A stretch of 64,000 bases of DNA from Vibrio maritimus (GCA_003263775.1 JYJJ01000006.1:280129-344128), one strand, 5' to 3'; shown: positions 26,811 to 36,187, counted from the stretch's first letter. Notes: generated from the sequence alone by a model not told the origin. Made by a program: numbers and translations.

Positions 26811-28865
26811 ATGAAAATCAGATTGTTAATCAGTGGTATCGCCATAGGGCTGGCGAGTTCGTTGCTAGGACATCAGGTCGAAGCTGCGCCATCGATGGGT
26901 TTGGTTTTACCTGGTGGTTGGCAAGCCTGGGGAAATCGCGCAAAAGAAATCCAGCAATGGGAGGCGCAGCATAGCGATATTGTATTTGGCAGTCTGGGAG
27001 TGCCGGAGCTAAACAAACAGACTATGGCTCTGGGTTACATGTATAGTCAGAAGCTGGATTGCTTTGCTGGCGAACAAGAAGCGTGGCTTCATCGACAATT
27101 GTGGCAGCAAGGCATTAACCCAGAGCACCTTTATCTGCATGCTGCTCAAGAGACGCATTTAGCCTACGACCACTTGTCTGAAAAGGCGCAGCATTTCCTC
27201 GATGGAAAACCACTTCATATGATGGTGAAAAAGGGCACGGTGCTTCAGACCGCCCGGTTGCCGCTAAAACTGTCGATAGATGAAGAGCTCATCGTCGTCA
27301 CCTCCCAGCCTTTTTTGGCTATCAATGTTCCCTCCACCGATACACTGTCGATTAGTCTTGCTAAGCCAGAGCAGGTTGGTGCGCCGATAACTGAGTGGCA
27401 ATCATTGGTGATTGATAAGTCGGATGTTAGCTCTAACTCGGATACAGGCTCTTTGTTGCAAGTTGCTATCGAAAAGCAGATGCAAGCCGTTACTCCTTGG
27501 TTGGGCGAGTATCATTTCAATACCGGGCATCATGCGCTCGATTTAGATATGCCGGTTTATATGGCGCGGTTAAGTTGGTCAACGCCGCAGACTATAGGTG
27601 CATTGTCGGTTGACTATGGCTTGCCTCAGGAAGCGACGCATGTAGTGATACCGGGTTGGGATTGGCGCAATGATGCCAACGGAGATGGGTATTTGGATGA
27701 TAATGAGTATCGGCAAAGAACGAACTTAAAAGCTCAAGCGCGTTACGCCTCACAGGCGCGCCTTATCCCGATAGGCAATATGTGGCCTGGAACCTGTTGG
27801 CAACGCACTAACTTTTCTCACCCGTCAGCCAATCAAGCACATATGGATTGGTATAAGTATGATTGGCACAGACAGGGACTGAGCGGTGCCTACAACGATG
27901 ATATGGCAAAGCTGCTCGGCAGCGATCAGTATCAAGTGCTCAAAGGAGGGGCTATTGCAGAGCTGCCAGGCAAATTAGGAACCAATGAAGCCGCCTTGAA
28001 TTATGCGGGACAAATGGCGAGCTTTCTCTCACAGCTCAAAGAGTACTTACCCAATACGAAGCTGGCAGCTAACATCTCAGAGCTCAACTTGTGGCGTTAC
28101 CCCCAATGGACGCCCGAACTCAGAGATGTTTTTGATGTCTGGCTTAGAGAGCATTACCTGCATGCGGCAATGGGAACGGATGCGCTTCGCCAGCGTTGGG
28201 AGCACTTTGCTCTCTCGGCTATGGGAGACGAGAGTCTTGTCATGACGACGACCCGTTCTGGACGTAGTGAGCTAAATACCAAAAATCAACACGCATGGCA
28301 GCAAGACATTTCTACAGGATTAGCTCTCTATTACCTGTTCCATATACCTAAACAAACCCACTATCACAGCTGGAATCAAACCTTTTATTACAGCAGTAGT
28401 CCAACCGATAACAATAACTGGTACCAAAGCGGCGCGGTTAAAAACCAAGTTTATCGACCCATTAATATGCTCAGCCACGATCTTGGTGAGCCCATTACCA
28501 ATACTGTCTCTTCATTTGATTGGTTAACACAAGATGGCACTGAAGCGAAACTGGTTGGAGAGCTTCTTAACACTACCGATTCTGGGTGGTTTTGGCTTGA
28601 TAGTGATGAAAGCGGGCTCTGGCCTGAAAAGTACCGGGCCATTGGCCGCCAATTTGAACGTGGCTTAGTGGTCTACTTCGCAGGTGAGTCTCGTGCCGAC
28701 AATGATATGTGGCGCGATGAGGAGAAGTGGAATAAAGAGAGTCAAACCATTCTGTTGCCTGCTCAATATCAACGAGTGAACTGGGATGGAAGTTTGGCAC
28801 CCAAAAGCAATCAGGTTGCACTTCGTCCTTATGAGGGAGCGGTGTTGATAAAGGCTGATGAGTGA
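26811..28865 (+). CDS. Large secreted glycoside-hydrolase-like protein, family not recognised
   Basis: Predicted secreted protein of 684 residues. Signal peptide MKIRLLISGIAIGLASSLLG ends near QVEA. The body has a sugar-hydrolase look: many Trp/Tyr/His residues, an acidic pair in GAYNDDMAKLLG, and blocks such as MSFLSQLKEYLPNTKLAANISELN and RPINMLSHDLGEPITNTV. A canonical EF-hand-like calcium loop, DANGDGYLDDNEY, lies at about 295-307. Start 26811 follows AGGGGG; a longer in-frame start at 26721 adds non-conserved sequence. I do not recognise a named family. It lies alone between a divergent DM13 gene and a terminator. Enzymatic function is an inference. Confidence 0.6.
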   Translation: MKIRLLISGIAIGLASSLLGHQVEAAPSMGLVLPGGWQAWGNRAKEIQQWEAQHSDIVFGSLGVPELNKQTMALGYMYSQKLDCFAGEQEAWLHRQLWQQGINPEHLYLHAAQETHLAYDHLSEKAQHFLDGKPLHMMVKKGTVLQTARLPLKLSIDEELIVVTSQPFLAINVPSTDTLSISLAKPEQVGAPITEWQSLVIDKSDVSSNSDTGSLLQVAIEKQMQAVTPWLGEYHFNTGHHALDLDMPVYMARLSWSTPQTIGALSVDYGLPQEATHVVIPGWDWRNDANGDGYLDDNEYRQRTNLKAQARYASQARLIPIGNMWPGTCWQRTNFSHPSANQAHMDWYKYDWHRQGLSGAYNDDMAKLLGSDQYQVLKGGAIAELPGKLGTNEAALNYAGQMASFLSQLKEYLPNTKLAANISELNLWRYPQWTPELRDVFDVWLREHYLHAAMGTDALRQRWEHFALSAMGDESLVMTTTRSGRSELNTKNQHAWQQDISTGLALYYLFHIPKQTHYHSWNQTFYYSSSPTDNNNWYQSGAVKNQVYRPINMLSHDLGEPITNTVSSFDWLTQDGTEAKLVGELLNTTDSGWFWLDSDESGLWPEKYRAIGRQFERGLVVYFAGESRADNDMWRDEEKWNKESQTILLPAQYQRVNWDGSLAPKSNQVALRPYEGAVLIKADE

Positions 28866-28897
28866 GTCGCTATATTGATACGCATGTTTGCTCATTA

Positions 28898-28922
28898 GCT
28901 ATCATTAGATAGCAGATTTTTA
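28898..28922 (+). terminator. Terminator after the large secreted protein
   Basis: GCTATC, ATTA loop, GATAGC, then a nearby TTTTTA run. Short stem but well placed. Confidence 0.6.
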
Positions 28923-28996
28923 TCGTTGACCTGTCTACAGGTATCGAGTTTAAGCTCCCGCATCTAGTTGGTATTGCGTTTATATGGGAGCCTTTC

Positions 28997-29938
28997 GTGG
29001 TTCAATTTGTGGCAAAGAGTTCTGTTGGGCATTCAAGGTTAATGCGTTTTGTGAGCCGTTTTCCGCCTGTCGGCAAAGGGGTGGTGCTTGCGCTGATCTC
29101 CACTGCCTTGTTTACTGTTGTCGGAGTTTTGGTTCGAAGCTTGAGTTCTGATTACAACACATTTCAGATCCTGTTCTTTAGACAGCTCATCTTCACTCTG
29201 CTTCTGGTTCCAGGGATCGTAAAGAATCTAGATGTAATTATGAAGCCGAATAAAGTTTCCCTTCATGTCCTGCGTATCTTCGGGGCATTTATAGCGCTGT
29301 ATTTTGGCTTTGTTACAGTAAGTAGTATCCCTTTTGCAGATGCGACAGCGCTGGGTTTTTTACAGGTTCTTTTTGTTGCCTTATTGGCGCGATTTGTCCT
29401 CAGTGAGCAGATATCCAAACTACGATTAGTCACGATTGTCGTTGGGTTTGTTGGCGTTATGATGGTAGTTCGTCCTACTTTTTCGGAAAGCCAAAGTATC
29501 TATGTGTTAACAGGGCTGTTTGCTGCGTTGGGGGCTGCGATCGCAGTCATCTGCGTGAGGCAAGTTGCTCAAAGCGAACCTAAAATTACGTTGATGGCCT
29601 ATCAGTCGCTCGCCGTCGGTATTATTACCATGGTGCCAGCGATTTATACGTGGCGCACTCCGACTTTTGAGGATTTGCTGTTGCTTTTGTTGGTGGGTGT
29701 TATTTCTTCTTTAGCACAGTATGTTGGTATTACCGCTTATAAATGGGCACAAGCGAATATTGTCGCCAACGTAGAGTATGTGAAAATAATCTACTCGATT
29801 ATCATTGGTTTCGTTGTTTTTGCTGAGGTACCGGATACTTGGTCTATTGTCGGTGCCGTTGTTATTGTTTCCAGTGCAGTGATTCCTTTGGTTTGGTCAT
29901 ACAGTCAAAAAGTGAGTAAGGAGTATTTGAAGTGCTAA
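28997..29938 (+). CDS. EamA/DMT family transporter
   Basis: Inner-membrane protein of 313 residues, ten predicted helices in two EamA repeats (first from VVLALISTALFTVVGVLVR, second from YVLTGLFAALGAAIAVICVR). Helices continue to about 300. GTG start at 28997 has GGGAG nine bases upstream. The last seven bases overlap the MerR gene that follows, so both are translated together. Substrate unknown; DMT proteins export or import metabolites. Placement with a MerR regulator suggests drug or metabolite export controlled by that regulator. Confidence 0.85.
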   Translation: MVQFVAKSSVGHSRLMRFVSRFPPVGKGVVLALISTALFTVVGVLVRSLSSDYNTFQILFFRQLIFTLLLVPGIVKNLDVIMKPNKVSLHVLRIFGAFIALYFGFVTVSSIPFADATALGFLQVLFVALLARFVLSEQISKLRLVTIVVGFVGVMMVVRPTFSESQSIYVLTGLFAALGAAIAVICVRQVAQSEPKITLMAYQSLAVGIITMVPAIYTWRTPTFEDLLLLLLVGVISSLAQYVGITAYKWAQANIVANVEYVKIIYSIIIGFVVFAEVPDTWSIVGAVVIVSSAVIPLVWSYSQKVSKEYLKC

Positions 29939-30456
29939 CGATAAAACAGTTCTGCGAACAGCTAAAAGTATCTCGCACGACAGTTCTGTATTACGAAAGA
30001 AAAGGGCTGATTGCTCCAGCCGGTCGAACGCCAAACGGTTATCGATTGTATGGCCAACAAGAGTTGGAAAAATTTAAGACCATACTCGTTTATCGATCTT
30101 ATGGTATTTCGGTAAGCGAGATTGAAGCACTGTTAGAGCAAACTCAGGGCGCGCGCAGGGACGAGATGTTACGCCAACAATTTGCCGCTCTCGATGTAGA
30201 GATACAGAAGCTGCGTCAGCAGCAGCGCTCTATTATGACACTACTCAAAGAGCCTGAGCTTTTAAATCAAGGTCAGCTCACGAAACAGCGTTGGATAGAG
30301 ATCCTCAGAGAGTCTGGTATGAACGATCAGGACATGTCGAATTGGCACAAGCGCTTTGAGCAGATGGAGCCAATGGGGCATCTCAAGTTTCTACAGTCAT
30401 TAAATATTGGTGAAGAGGAAATTGAACGGATACGGAAACAGTCTCAGGAGCCATAA
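29932..30456 (+). CDS. MerR family transcriptional regulator
   Basis: Regulator of 174 residues. N-terminal HTH: TIKQFCEQLKVSRTTVLYYERKGLIAPAGRTPNGYRLYG, then a coiled-coil dimerisation helix (about 75-105). GTG start at 29932 overlaps the transporter stop and is preceded by AAGGAG at good spacing. No clustered Cys residues, so a metal sensor is unlikely; the C-terminal helical part may bind a drug-like effector. It is co-transcribed with the EamA transporter and may control it. Confidence 0.88.
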   Translation: MLTIKQFCEQLKVSRTTVLYYERKGLIAPAGRTPNGYRLYGQQELEKFKTILVYRSYGISVSEIEALLEQTQGARRDEMLRQQFAALDVEIQKLRQQQRSIMTLLKEPELLNQGQLTKQRWIEILRESGMNDQDMSNWHKRFEQMEPMGHLKFLQSLNIGEEEIERIRKQSQEP

Positions 30457-30498
30457 GCTCAACAGGTTTCGTTCTTTATCGTGGACAGGTTCCACGGG

Positions 30499-30537
30499 AA
30501 GGGTAGCATTAAGCCAATGCTACCCTTTTCAGTTTTT
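30499..30537 (+). terminator. Rho-independent terminator after merR
   Basis: AAGGGTAGCATT, AAGCC loop, AATGCTACCCTT, then TTCAGTTTTT. Perfect 12-bp stem. Confidence 0.92.
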
Positions 30538-30539
30538 GA

Positions 30540-30743
30540 CTAGCTTTGATTCTCTAATGTTTGTTTTCGCGTAGCAAGATAGCGAATATGAATCAAATCA
30601 GCAGGTGTAATGTCAGCGAGGTGGCAGATCATCGAAGGTGTCATGCCGTACGCGACAAGATTCTCCCAGCTTTGATAAGCACGTTCTATATATTCTAACT
30701 CCTGTCGATTAGCGGCGGCGACTCCCTGTCTAACATTTCGCAT
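30540..30743 (-). CDS. Small hypothetical protein
   Basis: Short open frame of 67 residues, MRNVRQGVAAANRQELEYIERAYQSW... The residues look protein-like (balanced charge, helical). Upstream the same frame stays open for about 30 further codons (DDTEPYEHSHQDNAHASPIWIGTQ) without a start codon, so the true gene may be longer, with the upstream part hidden by a start-codon or frame problem. I do not recognise a family. Convergent with the merR terminator. Confidence 0.35.
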   Translation of the reverse strand: MRNVRQGVAAANRQELEYIERAYQSWENLVAYGMTPSMICHLADITPADLIHIRYLATRKQTLENQS

Positions 30744-31128
30744 CTGCGTTCCGATCCAGATTGGAGATGCGTGAGCATTGTCTTGATGAGAGTGCTCATA
30801 AGGTTCAGTGTCGTCATCATTTTCTCTTGTTTAGGGTTCGCTGAGAAGATTAACCACCTAATCGCTTTAGATATAGTCAGCTATATTGGTTTGTACCATT
30901 AATCATATTTATGCTTCCTGCAAACGTCGAGTTGTTTTTCATCACCATGGCGCTAAATGGTAAGTACCAAAATTATCCAGCTCTACAATACGCTCCATCA
31001 CTTGGTCGCAGACACTATTGAGAGGCCTTCGCTGTTAGTAAAAACCTTTTCGCAGCAAATGGCATAAGTGTCCGACTTTCATCAACGAGGATTGAACCGC
31101 TTAGGATGGCTTGATTGAGGCAACGACT
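30744..31128. other. Intergenic region, about 385 bp
   Basis: No confident gene. It holds a small inverted repeat ATATAG, TCAG, CTATAT at 30871-30886 that may be an operator, and presumably the promoters for the flanking genes. Confidence 0.4.
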
Positions 31129-31527
31129 TTGAAAAACACATTCATCACAAAATTAGCATTGGCAGCCACTGGTATTCTGGCACTGACAACAACCGCACAA
31201 GCGTTTGAACTGGGTGCAGACACTAAACGCGGTGTGACCTTTCAATTCGATAAAGTGATTGTTGGTGTAAAAGACAACTATGTGAATGGTGGCTTCGCTT
31301 TTCTAGAAAAGCCAATCTCTGCGGAACATAACATCAGCTGGTTTGTGGAAGGTGGTGTCGGTTATAACTGGAACAGCGAACGTGTTGATGTGCATGCCCC
31401 TGTTGGCCTTCGCTGGGAGCCAGTAAAAAATCTAGATGTTGACCTGTTTGCTACGCCGGAAGTTAAATTTAACGATGGCGCGGATGTCGGTGTGGGTGTG
31501 GACTTGGGTGTATCTTGGAAGTTCTAA
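31129..31527 (+). CDS. Small outer-membrane beta-barrel-like protein
   Basis: Exported protein of about 132 residues. Signal peptide starts KNTFITKLALAATGILAL and ends near TAQA. The mature part has alternating hydrophobic residues, aromatic ends and a final SWKF, typical of a small beta-barrel or autotransporter-like outer-membrane protein. TTG at 31129 is the likely start: GAGG lies nine bases upstream. An in-frame TTG at 31111 also exists. No ATG is available at the N terminus. Function unknown. It is convergent with a LysR gene. Confidence 0.6.
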   Translation: MKNTFITKLALAATGILALTTTAQAFELGADTKRGVTFQFDKVIVGVKDNYVNGGFAFLEKPISAEHNISWFVEGGVGYNWNSERVDVHAPVGLRWEPVKNLDVDLFATPEVKFNDGADVGVGVDLGVSWKF

Positions 31528-31555
31528 ACTAAGTAGCTCTAAAACAGATAACAAA

Positions 31556-31580
31556 GAGGCAATACTTTAAGTATTGTCTC
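31556..31580. terminator. Inverted repeat after the small barrel gene
   Basis: GAGGCAATACTT / AAGTATTGTCTC with one G-T-type mismatch. The run of T is weak, so termination is only plausible. Confidence 0.4.
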
Positions 31581-31694
31581 TAGATGGTTGTAATAAAAAA
31601 ATGCTTTTCTAACTGTCACTCAATAGTCGACTTATCGTTTAAGCTTTTTCTCACCATGATTCCCACTTGTTAGGCTTACTTTTAGGTTAAAGCG

Positions 31695-32540
31695 TTATAG
31701 ATACTGGTTGTTTTGAATCACCGATTTTAGTATTTCTCGTGTCGCCTTATGATCTTCATCGTTTACAAAACGCCGGTGGTAGATCATACGGTGCTGAACA
31801 TTACGTATTTCTAGTGGGATCGGGAATATTTTCAGGTTTAACATTGGAGCCAAATGTTTGGCGAGCGACAACGTTGATGCCCCTAGTAGATTCGTTGTGG
31901 CGGCGAGAGCAAGCATACTCGATACAGAACCGGTTTCTGCTTTGATGATTCTTGGTGGGCTGGGCTTTTGCGATAAATAATCCATCATATTGGCGTTATT
32001 ACGACGAATTTTAAGAGCGATATGTTGGGCTCGATAGTAGTCCTCGTAAGAGAGCGAGTCACCGATATCTGGATGATCTTTTCTGCACACACAAACGGCG
32101 GGTTCTTCAATAATGTCTTCCACAACGTGTGCTTGGCTGGTGCTTGTGGCGAAATCGATGGCAAGGTGAACCTTTTGTGAGTCTATATCGGCGAGCAATT
32201 GTTTTTCACTAAGCGGCGCCTCAACAAAAGAGAGCTCAGGTAAGTCACAGACCAGATGCATTAGGCTCTCACTACAGTAGACTCGAGTGATCTCTTGTCG
32301 CTTCTCTATCGTCTCAAGTACCGCGAGTGGCATTTCGATCTTATCGGACAGTGCCACGGCCGCGCCAGTTGGTGCTATTCCCCTTCCTGATCGAACGAAC
32401 AACGTCTTTCCCACCACACCTTCTAATCGTTTCAAGGCTGCACTTACCGCCGGTTGAGTAAGGTTAAGTTCTTCTGCAGCTAGAGTGATAGAGCGGTGTC
32501 GATACACTGCGCTAAAAGTGGATAGAAGGTTTAAGTCCAT
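31695..32540 (-). CDS. LysR family transcriptional regulator
   Basis: Regulator of 281 residues. N-terminal winged HTH: FSAVYRHRSITLAAEELNLTQPAVSAALKRLEGVVGKTLFVR. The remainder is a periplasmic-binding-type effector domain, with the RSGRGIAPTGAA wing segment after the HTH. It lies downstream of the carboxymuconolactone-decarboxylase-like gene on the same strand, separated by 129 bases, and is convergent with the barrel protein gene. Regulated genes are not obvious. Confidence 0.88.
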   Translation of the reverse strand: MDLNLLSTFSAVYRHRSITLAAEELNLTQPAVSAALKRLEGVVGKTLFVRSGRGIAPTGAAVALSDKIEMPLAVLETIEKRQEITRVYCSESLMHLVCDLPELSFVEAPLSEKQLLADIDSQKVHLAIDFATSTSQAHVVEDIIEEPAVCVCRKDHPDIGDSLSYEDYYRAQHIALKIRRNNANMMDYLSQKPSPPRIIKAETGSVSSMLALAATTNLLGASTLSLAKHLAPMLNLKIFPIPLEIRNVQHRMIYHRRFVNDEDHKATREILKSVIQNNQYL

Positions 32541-32669
32541 AGCAAACTGATCTGATCATTGATTTCTCTATCCTAGCAGAGGGTTAGGTGCTGTCAATTA
32601 GGCGAAATAGATTGCTCTGTAGGAGGGTTGACCAAAAAAGTTAACCCTCTCTTTATGCGCTATCGCTAG

Positions 32670-33218
32670 TTACTTGTGCCAAGCGAATTTTTCAAAAACT
32701 TTATCGACAGGCGTATTCGCAATATGGTTTACATAGTTACTAATCACCTTTTGTGATAAACCCAAGATCACTTCAAGCACTTGCTGTGGACCATATCCAG
32801 CATCGTAAAATGCAGCTACCTCTGCTTCTGGCACAGTTCCTCGATTTCGTACCACGCTGAGTGTGAAATCTTTAAGCGCTTGAAGCTTCTCTGTTGGAAT
32901 AGCAGTGTCGTTGCGAAGCGCTTCGATCAGTTCAGCATCTACTTTCATCGAATGAGCGATTCCGGTGTGCGCAGGCACACAGTAGTGACATTCATGTTCA
33001 ACGTTGATGGTTTGCCAAACCACGGTGAGTTCTTCAGCATCAAAAGACGTTTGAGTGAATAGTTGGTGCAGTTGGGTATAGGCTTTAAGTGTTTCTGGGG
33101 ACTCTGCCATCACCGCATAAAGCCCTGGAACCATCCCCATCTGTTTTTGAGCGCCCTCTAGAATCGCTTTGCTTTTTTCTGGCGCGCTATCGACGGTATG
33201 TAGTTTGAAGTTATTCAT
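32670..33218 (-). CDS. Carboxymuconolactone decarboxylase family (AhpD-like) protein
   Basis: Cytoplasmic protein of 182 residues with the CMD/AhpD fold. The redox motif is CHYCVPAHTG (Cys77, Cys80, His84), i.e. C-x2-C-x3-H as in peroxidase-reductase AhpD. The rest is helical. It is probably a peroxide-response or organic-hydroperoxide protein; a gamma-carboxymuconolactone decarboxylase is unlikely because of the C-x2-C motif. The next gene upstream on the same strand is the DUF2798 membrane protein, 49 bases away, suggesting an operon, and a LysR regulator is divergent from that pair. Confidence 0.83.
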   Translation of the reverse strand: MNNFKLHTVDSAPEKSKAILEGAQKQMGMVPGLYAVMAESPETLKAYTQLHQLFTQTSFDAEELTVVWQTINVEHECHYCVPAHTGIAHSMKVDAELIEALRNDTAIPTEKLQALKDFTLSVVRNRGTVPEAEVAAFYDAGYGPQQVLEVILGLSQKVISNYVNHIANTPVDKVFEKFAWHK

Positions 33219-33267
33219 TGTGTATTCCTCATTCTATTCTGATTATTTCTGACAGTGGTTAGGCTGA

Positions 33268-33509
33268 CTATTTAGCCTCTGGCTCTAGAAGGATTTTAGT
33301 CACTAAAAGGCGAACTGTCGGTGCGACGATCGCGAGAAGTAATAAGGCAGATGGAAGCATCTGCCCGCGGTATTCATCCAAGCCTCTAGGAAGGAGCGAC
33401 CATCTGGAAGATTCTTTGCTGCCATGATGGCAGGCATACCTAAAAGCATGGTTGGTAGCACCATGGATACCATTAATGGATACTGAAATTTACGTGGAAA
33501 CTTTTTCAT
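33268..33509 (-). CDS. DUF2798 family membrane protein (one apparent frameshift)
   Basis: Small two-helix membrane protein. It begins MKKFPRKFQYPLMVSMVLPTM. The frame fails at the C run 33364-33366 (+ strand); one more base gives TAGQMLPSALLLLAIVAPTV and ends at 33268, giving 80 residues, the usual length for DUF2798. Function unknown. Expressed with the CMD-family gene downstream and divergent from a LysR regulator, so the pair is probably its target. Confidence 0.72.
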
Positions 33510-33599
33510 TGTTTGCTCCAGTTGACTAACTTATGACGCTATTCTAGTCTTCGATTAATCAATCAAAAATAGACAATGTTGAATCTGAAGCATGCAATT

Positions 33600-34529
33600 A
33601 TGAAAGCTAAAGACATATCTAATCTGTACCTGTTTTGCCAATCGGTAGAGTGTGGCGGTTTTGCAGCGGCAAGCGCCAAGACACATGTATCCGCACCAAC
33701 ACTTTCGCGTGCTGTTGCGAGTTTAGAAGATCAACTTGGAGAAAAGTTGGTTCATCGAAATGCAAAGCAGTTTCAATTAACCTCTGCTGGGGATGAGTAT
33801 TATCAGCGATTTGCTTCTTTGTTTTCTCAGCTTAATGATCAATGGATTCAGTTATCAAACAGCCAACCAGTCTTAACCGGGGAAATCCGAGTTTCTTGCC
33901 CTGAACCTTTTGCTGATAACTTTTTGCAGAAACTGGCGATCGACTTTATGGATCTGCACCCGGAGATCACCATTAGCATCCAGTTTAGCTCAGGAACTGA
34001 GCGTTTTTTTGACGATCAGATTGACCTTGCTATTGTGACCAGTCTGCCTCATGCCACAAACTTAGTTCAAAGGCGTCTTTTTGAATCACCGCTCGTTATG
34101 GCAGCATCACCAGGTTATTTGACTAAGTATGGTGCGCCTGACAGCACCGAAGACTTAATCTCGCATCGCTTACTTTCAGGGAATAACCTTCCTTACTGGG
34201 AGTTAACGGAGAGGGGCAAATCCGTGCGCATTCCTTACCAGCCTAAATATGACATCAGCAGTCTGCGATTAAACATTGAAGCTACGCTGCAGGGAGCGGG
34301 GATTTGCATGATGCCCTTAGCTGCCTTTGACAAACATGCTAAGGCTGGACGATTAGTGAGAGTATTGCCCGAAGTAGAATGCCCGACAGGTAAAGCCTAT
34401 TTAGTTTGGGCGGATAGGAAGCTGATTGCGACAAGAGTTGTCGCGTTTAGAGATATGGTGTTTGAGAAGTTTGGAAAAACGGAAGAATTTTTGGCATCAA
34501 TCGGTGATGAAAAAACAAAAATAGAATAA
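33600..34529 (+). CDS. LysR family transcriptional regulator (divergent from DUF2798)
   Basis: Regulator of 309 residues. HTH: LFCQSVECGGFAAASAKTHVSAPTLSRAVASLEDQLGEKLVHRN; the rest is a LysR effector domain with FSSGTERFFDDQIDLAIVTS. It resembles the CrgA-type group in length and the QFQLTSAGDEYYQ segment. ATG at 33600 is preferred (MKAKDISNLYLF); an in-frame ATG at 33576 would add eight residues. Neither has a good Shine-Dalgarno. It is divergent from the DUF2798-CMD operon and probably controls it. A bidirectional terminator follows. Confidence 0.87.
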   Translation: MKAKDISNLYLFCQSVECGGFAAASAKTHVSAPTLSRAVASLEDQLGEKLVHRNAKQFQLTSAGDEYYQRFASLFSQLNDQWIQLSNSQPVLTGEIRVSCPEPFADNFLQKLAIDFMDLHPEITISIQFSSGTERFFDDQIDLAIVTSLPHATNLVQRRLFESPLVMAASPGYLTKYGAPDSTEDLISHRLLSGNNLPYWELTERGKSVRIPYQPKYDISSLRLNIEATLQGAGICMMPLAAFDKHAKAGRLVRVLPEVECPTGKAYLVWADRKLIATRVVAFRDMVFEKFGKTEEFLASIGDEKTKIE

Positions 34530-34531
34530 AA

Positions 34532-34553
34532 AGAACCCGCCTAGGCGGGTTCT
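34532..34553. terminator. Bidirectional rho-independent terminator
   Basis: AGAACCCGCC, TA, GGCGGGTTCT, with A-run to the left and T-run to the right. It lies between convergent genes ending at 34529 and 34558 and serves both. Confidence 0.92.
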
Positions 34554-34557
34554 ATTG

Positions 34558-35076
34558 TTACGTGCGGTTGCGATGAAATAGATAGGCATTGAGCCAAGCC
34601 AATCCAAGAATAATCAAGGTCATGACCGGCGGTTTAGATTGAAGAGGAAGTACCTCTGCAGGGACGCTTGGTAACAAGTGAACATACACGGCTACGACCA
34701 TGATTGCCGTTGTAAGCAACGTAGAAGCAGCCATGAGTATTTCGTTGGTTTTAGTACTCAATCGATGAGATGCAACCATGAAAACCATCAATAAAGCGCC
34801 TGCGGTAATCTCGCCCAACTGACCTGCCCAGCGAGATAGAGTCGGAAACGGAAGTTCACTTAGCGCGATTTGTTGGGCGAACATGGTCGTGAATGGGTCA
34901 AAGAACTTAACGGTACCTGCCATAACCATAAATGCGCCGAGCAAACCTGTTAGGATTTTCTGCGAGCGCTTTGATACAGGGTCTGAAGCGTCATAGGTGC
35001 GAAAAAGATAGTAACCAGTGACAAGCAACATAGTAACGATTAGTGATAATTCGAGAATAAGTTGTGAAGTGCTCAT
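34558..35076 (-). CDS. DoxX-like integral membrane protein
   Basis: Protein of 172 residues with four predicted membrane helices, beginning MSTSQLILELSLIVTMLLVTG. The helix arrangement and the segment KFFDPFTTMFAQQIALSELPFPTLSRWAGQLGE resemble DoxX-like proteins. Start at 35076 is chosen since the preceding in-frame codons (to 35172) read like non-coding sequence. Function unknown; some relatives take part in redox or stress responses. It ends in the shared bidirectional terminator with the LysR gene. Confidence 0.6.
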   Translation of the reverse strand: MSTSQLILELSLIVTMLLVTGYYLFRTYDASDPVSKRSQKILTGLLGAFMVMAGTVKFFDPFTTMFAQQIALSELPFPTLSRWAGQLGEITAGALLMVFMVASHRLSTKTNEILMAASTLLTTAIMVVAVYVHLLPSVPAEVLPLQSKPPVMTLIILGLAWLNAYLFHRNRT

Positions 35077-35304
35077 AGCATTAAACCTGTAGTGAACGTG
35101 ATCAAGTGATGGCATGATACCGATCGAAGAATGTTTCAAAAATAGACAGTAATGAATTTTAAGCGTACACATTTGAATGCTTAATATTGATGAAGACCAT
35201 TGGTCATTTTCGGATCTCTAATTGAAATAGGACCTAAGTGGGGGTTGTGATTTAAATAACCATGGCGCAAAGTAAGGGAAAATAACTACTACAAAGACAA
35301 ACAG

Positions 35305-36187
35305 ATGGATTTAGCGAGTTTTTTAAGGTTGATTCTTCTTGCCTCAATATGGGGGGGTCCTTTCTTTTTATGCGTATAGCCGCCAACGTAATGGGACCCG
35401 CAGTTTTGATTGAGGCTAGAGTATTGTTTGCAGCTATTGCCCTGCTTGCTATTAGTGTCTATCTGAAAAAGAAACTCGAGTTCACTAAGCATACTCGACA
35501 CTTTTTCATCATCGGACTGTTCAATACGGCGCTGCCGTTTCTATTGTTTGCTTATGCCGCGCAAACGTTGAATGCCTCCACATTATCGATTCTCAATTCA
35601 ACCGCTGCCATTTGGGGGCGGTGATTGGCGTATTTTGGACCAAAACACCGCTAACAAAGCGCGGAGCGCTTGGATTATTGATAGGTATTATTGGTGTTGC
35701 TGTGTTAGTCGGTTGGGATGCGGTGCGGATAGGTGAAGAGGCGACGCTACCGATTATTGCAGGCGTGATGGCTGCGTGTTGTTATGGCATTGCGACCAAT
35801 TACGCAAAGAACGCGCCTTCCGTACCGGCATTTAATAATGCGCACGGTAGCATGTGGGCAGCCTGCTTGATTGTGTTGCCGTTGATACCCTTTGTACCGA
35901 TGAGAGAGGCACCGACTGAAGAGGTCTGGCTAGCGGTAATATTGCTGGGCGTTGTCTGTACTGGGGCGGCATATTTGCTCTATTTTCGTTTGGTTACAGA
36001 TATTGGTCCGTCTTCTGCTTTATCGGTCACCTTCCTAATTCCGATGTTTGGAATACTATGGGGCAATTTGTTTTTGGGTGAGCCTATCGGCATAAACACT
36101 GTGGTCGGCACTGTATTGGTTATTAGTGGCACAATGCTTGTAACGGGATTCTCTCTATCTTCACTTAGGAAAGTCCGAGCAGGGTAA
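35305..36187 (+). CDS. EamA/DMT family transporter (two apparent frameshifts)
   Basis: Inner-membrane transporter of 294 residues after restoration. It starts MDLASFLRLILLASIWG at 35305. The frame jumps in the G run at 35351-35357 (giving GGSFLFMRIAANVMGP) and again at the G run 35614-35618 (AIWGAVIGVFWTKTPL). Each requires one more G. Ten helices in two EamA repeats are visible in the joined product, the second with LGLLIGIIGVAVLVGWDAV. Substrate unknown. Convergent with the large RND gene, sharing the inverted repeat at 36204. Confidence 0.78.
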
